Assembly (NCBI RefSeq): GCF_001429505.1
Contig: NZ_LMJW01000011.1
Coordinates: forward strand, 406,344-470,343
Source of the DNA: Allobosea sp. Root483D1
GTDB lineage: Bacteria > Pseudomonadota > Alphaproteobacteria > Rhizobiales > Beijerinckiaceae
DNA: 64,000 nucleotides
Direction of reading: 5' to 3'
Part shown: in pieces, positions 61,459 to 64,000 of the stretch
Numbering within the stretch: position 1 is the first letter of the stretch
Layout of the letters: each line of letters starts with the position of its first letter
The notes under the pieces: model-generated
The model's input: only the letters and a program-made list of their open reading frames with translations
Database searches by the model: none
Told to the model about the DNA's origin: nothing
Program-made: the position numbers and the translations under genes

Positions 61459-62507
61459 ACAGGCTCGCCCGCATGGCGGTGGCCCGCCGCAATCCCGGCC
61501 GCTGGCACTGGACGGATATCGCCGCCTACGCCTATCTCGCGCTCGGCGTTGTCCTGATGTTCGGGCCGGTGCTCTGGCTAGGCCTCTCCTCGTTCAAGAC
61601 GCAGGCCGGCCTGCTCGAATTTCCGCCCTCGCTGCTGCCGATGTCGCAGAAGGAGGTCCGGATCGAGGGCCAGGCCCAGCCGCTGCCGCTCTTCGAGGTC
61701 ACGATGGAGGACGGCTCGAAGCGCGTGCTGGCGCAGGTCCGCCGCGTCGGCATCCAGGCGCAGATGGTCGACCCGGCCAATCCCGGCCAGATCATCCGGG
61801 TGCCGATCGACAAGCGCACGCCGGTGCGCGAATTCAAGCTGGCGACCGAGAACTATACCGAGCCGCTGGAGCGCTTCGCCTTCATGCGCTTCTTGTGGAA
61901 CTCGGTCTTCGTCACCGTGGTCGCGACGCTGATCACGTTGGTGATCAACTCGATGGCCGCCTATGCGCTCTCGATCTACGAGTTCCGCGGCAAGACGGCG
62001 GTGATGTTGATGGTGATCGGCACGCTGATGATCCCGATCACCATCATCCTGGTGCCGGTCTATCTCGTCATCACCGAACTCGGCCTGGTCAACTCGCTCT
62101 GGGCGGTGATCCTGCCGGGTGCGGCGACACCGACCGGCGTCTTCCTGCTGCGCCAATACATGCTCACCTTGCCGCGCGACCTGATCGAGGCGGCGCGCAT
62201 GGACAAGGCCTCGGAGTGGCAGATCTACTGGCGGATCGTCATGCCGCTCGCCATGCCGGCGCTCGCAGTGCTCGCGATCTTCTCGATCATGTGGCGCTGG
62301 AACGAGTTCCTCTGGCCACTCGCCGTGCTGACCAAGACGGAGGCCTACACGCTGCAGATCGGCCTCAACGCCTTCCAGGGCGAATTGCAGACGCAGTGGC
62401 ACTATCTGCTCGCGATGACGGTGGTCACGCTGCTCCCGGTCGCGCTCGTCTTCGTTTTCCTGCAGCGCTTCATCACCACCGGCATTGCCAATACGGGAAT
62501 GAAATAA
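61455..62507 (+). CDS. Sugar ABC transporter permease (MalG/UgpE-like)
   Basis: A 350-residue permease. The first helix is followed by an unusually large periplasmic loop (residues about 45-145) containing a hydrophilic beta-like stretch, as in some MalG-type subunits. The EAA motif is IEAARMDKASEWQIYWRIVMP. Its stop overlaps the ATPase start (TAATG). Confidence 0.92.
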   Translation: MNRLARMAVARRNPGRWHWTDIAAYAYLALGVVLMFGPVLWLGLSSFKTQAGLLEFPPSLLPMSQKEVRIEGQAQPLPLFEVTMEDGSKRVLAQVRRVGIQAQMVDPANPGQIIRVPIDKRTPVREFKLATENYTEPLERFAFMRFLWNSVFVTVVATLITLVINSMAAYALSIYEFRGKTAVMLMVIGTLMIPITIILVPVYLVITELGLVNSLWAVILPGAATPTGVFLLRQYMLTLPRDLIEAARMDKASEWQIYWRIVMPLAMPALAVLAIFSIMWRWNEFLWPLAVLTKTEAYTLQIGLNAFQGELQTQWHYLLAMTVVTLLPVALVFVFLQRFITTGIANTGMK

Positions 62508-63574
62508 TGGCGGGACTGAGCCTCTCCGGCGTCCGCAAGGCCTATGGCGCGACGACGGTGCTGCATGGCATCGACCTCGACGTCGCCGACGGCGAATTCG
62601 TCGTCTTCGTCGGCCCCTCCGGCTGCGGGAAGTCGACGCTGCTGCGCTCGATCGCCGGGCTGGAGACGATCACCGACGGATCGATCGCGATCGACGGCGC
62701 CGATGTCACCGGGCTGCCGGCCTCCGAGCGCGGGCTCGCCATGGTGTTCCAGTCCTATGCGCTCTACCCGCATATGAGCGTCTACGCGAACATGGCCTTC
62801 GCGCTGGAAAACATGGGCTTCAAGCGCGACGAGATCGACAAGCGGGTGAAGCGCGCCGCCACGATGCTGCGCCTGACCGACTATCTCGAGCGCAAGCCCA
62901 AGGCGCTCTCCGGCGGCCAGCGCCAGCGCGTCGCCATCGGCCGCGCCATCGTGCGCGATCCAAAAATCTTCCTGTTCGACGAGCCGCTTTCCAATCTCGA
63001 CGCGGAACTGCGTGTCGCCACCCGCAAGGAGCTCGCCGCGCTGCATGCCGAGATCGGCGGCACGATGATCTACGTCACCCACGACCAGGTCGAGGCGATG
63101 ACGCTGGCGCACCGCATCGTCGTGCTCCATGGCGGGCGGATCGAGCAGGTCGGTACGCCGCTGGAACTCTATAACCGGCCCGACAACCTGTTCGTCGCCG
63201 GCTTCATCGGCTCGCCGCGCATGAACCTGCTGCCGGGCAAGGTGATCAGGCCGGGTGCCGTGGCGATCGGCGAGGCCGGTCACGAGGTCGCCTGCCAGAC
63301 CGGGAGCCTCGCCACTGGCGCTGCCGTTACGCTCGGCATCAGGCCCGAACATCTCTCGCTCGCGGCGCCGGGCGCCGGCGTGCCGCTCGCCATCGAGCTG
63401 GTCGAACGCCTCGGTGGCGAGAGCTATCTCTATGGCGCCTCGCCGGGGTTGCCGCAGATCACGCTCCGGCTCGACGGCCAGAGCGAGCACCAGCGCGGCG
63501 CCGCCGTCGCGCTCGCCTTCCCGCAGCAGCATCTGCACCTGTTCGACGAGAACGGCCGGGCCGTCCGGTCCTGA
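62507..63574 (+). CDS. Sugar ABC transporter ATP-binding protein (MalK/UgpC-like)
   Basis: A 355-residue ATPase with Walker A GPSGCGKST, signature LSGGQRQR and Walker B IFLFDEPLSNLD. The switch histidine is in VTHDQVEAM, and a C-terminal TOBE/MalK regulatory domain contains LGIRPEHLSL. The start ATG at 62507 overlaps the permease stop by one base. The longer frame from 61895 is a shadow of the permease gene. Confidence 0.95.
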   Translation: MAGLSLSGVRKAYGATTVLHGIDLDVADGEFVVFVGPSGCGKSTLLRSIAGLETITDGSIAIDGADVTGLPASERGLAMVFQSYALYPHMSVYANMAFALENMGFKRDEIDKRVKRAATMLRLTDYLERKPKALSGGQRQRVAIGRAIVRDPKIFLFDEPLSNLDAELRVATRKELAALHAEIGGTMIYVTHDQVEAMTLAHRIVVLHGGRIEQVGTPLELYNRPDNLFVAGFIGSPRMNLLPGKVIRPGAVAIGEAGHEVACQTGSLATGAAVTLGIRPEHLSLAAPGAGVPLAIELVERLGGESYLYGASPGLPQITLRLDGQSEHQRGAAVALAFPQQHLHLFDENGRAVRS

Positions 63575-63590
63575 CGACTAGAGAGATCCC

Positions 63591-64000
63591 ATGAAAGCCC
63601 TGACGCAAGGCCGCTATCTCGGCCGCGACGGCGAAGCCGCCTTGTTCGATGTCGGCCTCGGCGCGACGATCACCGTCCGCATCCTCGAAGGCGATATCGG
63701 CCGGGTGACGCTGAAGCCGCAGGACGGCTACCGGCTCGACCGCGGCTGGTCGATCGCGCCCGGCGGGCTCGAGCCCGCCTATGAGGGCCGCCCGCGCGAC
63801 GAGCTCTCCGGCTTCGCCTGCCCGCAGGCGAGCGTCAGCGAAGGCGACGGCAAGGTCACATTGTCGGCCAACGGCCTCAGTGCCGAGATCACGCTCTCGC
63901 CCTTCGGCATCGCCTGGCGGCGCGAGGGTGAGGCCGTGCCCTTCCTGCAGGATCGCACGACCCAGGCCTATCTGATCTCGCCGCGCACCGGCGCGCTCGC
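63591..64000 (+). CDS. GH31-type alpha-glycosidase, N-terminal part (3' end outside window)
   Basis: The frame is open from ATG at 63591 to the window edge (136 codons and two bases). The sequence (MKALTQGRYLGRDG..., VTLKPQDGYRLDRGWSI, LSPFGIAWRREGEAVPFL) resembles the N-terminal beta domain of GH31 glycosidases. No catalytic residues lie within the window. It follows the ATPase gene by 16 bases and completes the LacI-controlled sugar-uptake operon. Confidence 0.7.
   Translation, partial: MKALTQGRYLGRDGEAALFDVGLGATITVRILEGDIGRVTLKPQDGYRLDRGWSIAPGGLEPAYEGRPRDELSGFACPQASVSEGDGKVTLSANGLSAEITLSPFGIAWRREGEAVPFLQDRTTQAYLISPRTGAL

Overview
The window is a GC-rich alphaproteobacterial chromosome segment. 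Its gene families and synteny fit the Hyphomicrobiales, and Bosea or a close relative is my best guess. The guess rests on the order helicase, S4 protein, fdxA, carD; on the aroK-aroB-CNNM block beside a tiny membrane protein and xerD; on an NdvA-type glucan exporter; and on several DUF families common in this order. No phage, insertion sequence, CRISPR array or rRNA was seen. One tRNA-Arg(CCU) is present.

Layout. 1-3.1 kb: end of a helicase, S4 RNA-binding protein, ferredoxin FdxA, CarD. 3.1-6.4 kb: dienelactone hydrolase, M48 lipoprotein protease, and a nuclease-like gene broken by a frameshift. 6.4-12.1 kb: tRNA-Arg, a small Fis-type HTH gene, an Asp/Glu-racemase-like gene, a spermidine-synthase-like gene, an amidohydrolase, and a ROK-like protein whose motifs lie in permuted order. 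12.1-17.9 kb: a leftward run encoding a two-subunit xanthine-oxidase-family molybdenum enzyme directly overlapped by soxX, soxY, soxZ and soxA, with no soxB or soxCD, followed by an esterase. 18.3-27.5 kb: MscS-family channel, CAP lipoprotein, VanX-like peptidase, MotA/MotB stator pair, NdvA, DUF1330, Ca2+/H+ antiporter. 27.5-33.6 kb: CNNM transporter, aroB, aroK, fused pabB-pabC, a 47-residue membrane protein, xerD. 33.6-36.5 kb: Kef/YbaL antiporter, a PHA-system protein, a small ORF.

36.5-64 kb is a catabolic and transport zone with four uptake systems or sugar-related operons, each with its own regulator or operator: (a) an IclR gene divergent from a polar amino-acid ABC transporter, followed by a DoeB-like deacylase and an EutB-like dehydratase; (b) a Gfo/Idh/MocA dehydrogenase with a sugar isomerase behind a LacI-type palindrome; (c) a seven-gene, tightly overlapping ABC transporter plus three-subunit opine/imino-acid-type oxidase operon facing an IclR gene; (d) a LacI regulator and cupin divergent from a sugar ABC transporter and a GH31 glycosidase that runs off the window. 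pgi, a type II NADH dehydrogenase and a truncated sugar-kinase remnant lie between (c) and (d).

The most unusual items are the molybdenum hydroxylase plus SoxXYZA operon (with an altered SoxY carrier arm), the apparently circularly permuted ROK-like protein, a racemase lacking its second catalytic cysteine, and a family of paired-hairpin intergenic repeats, two inverted copies of which bracket the deacylase-dehydratase pair.
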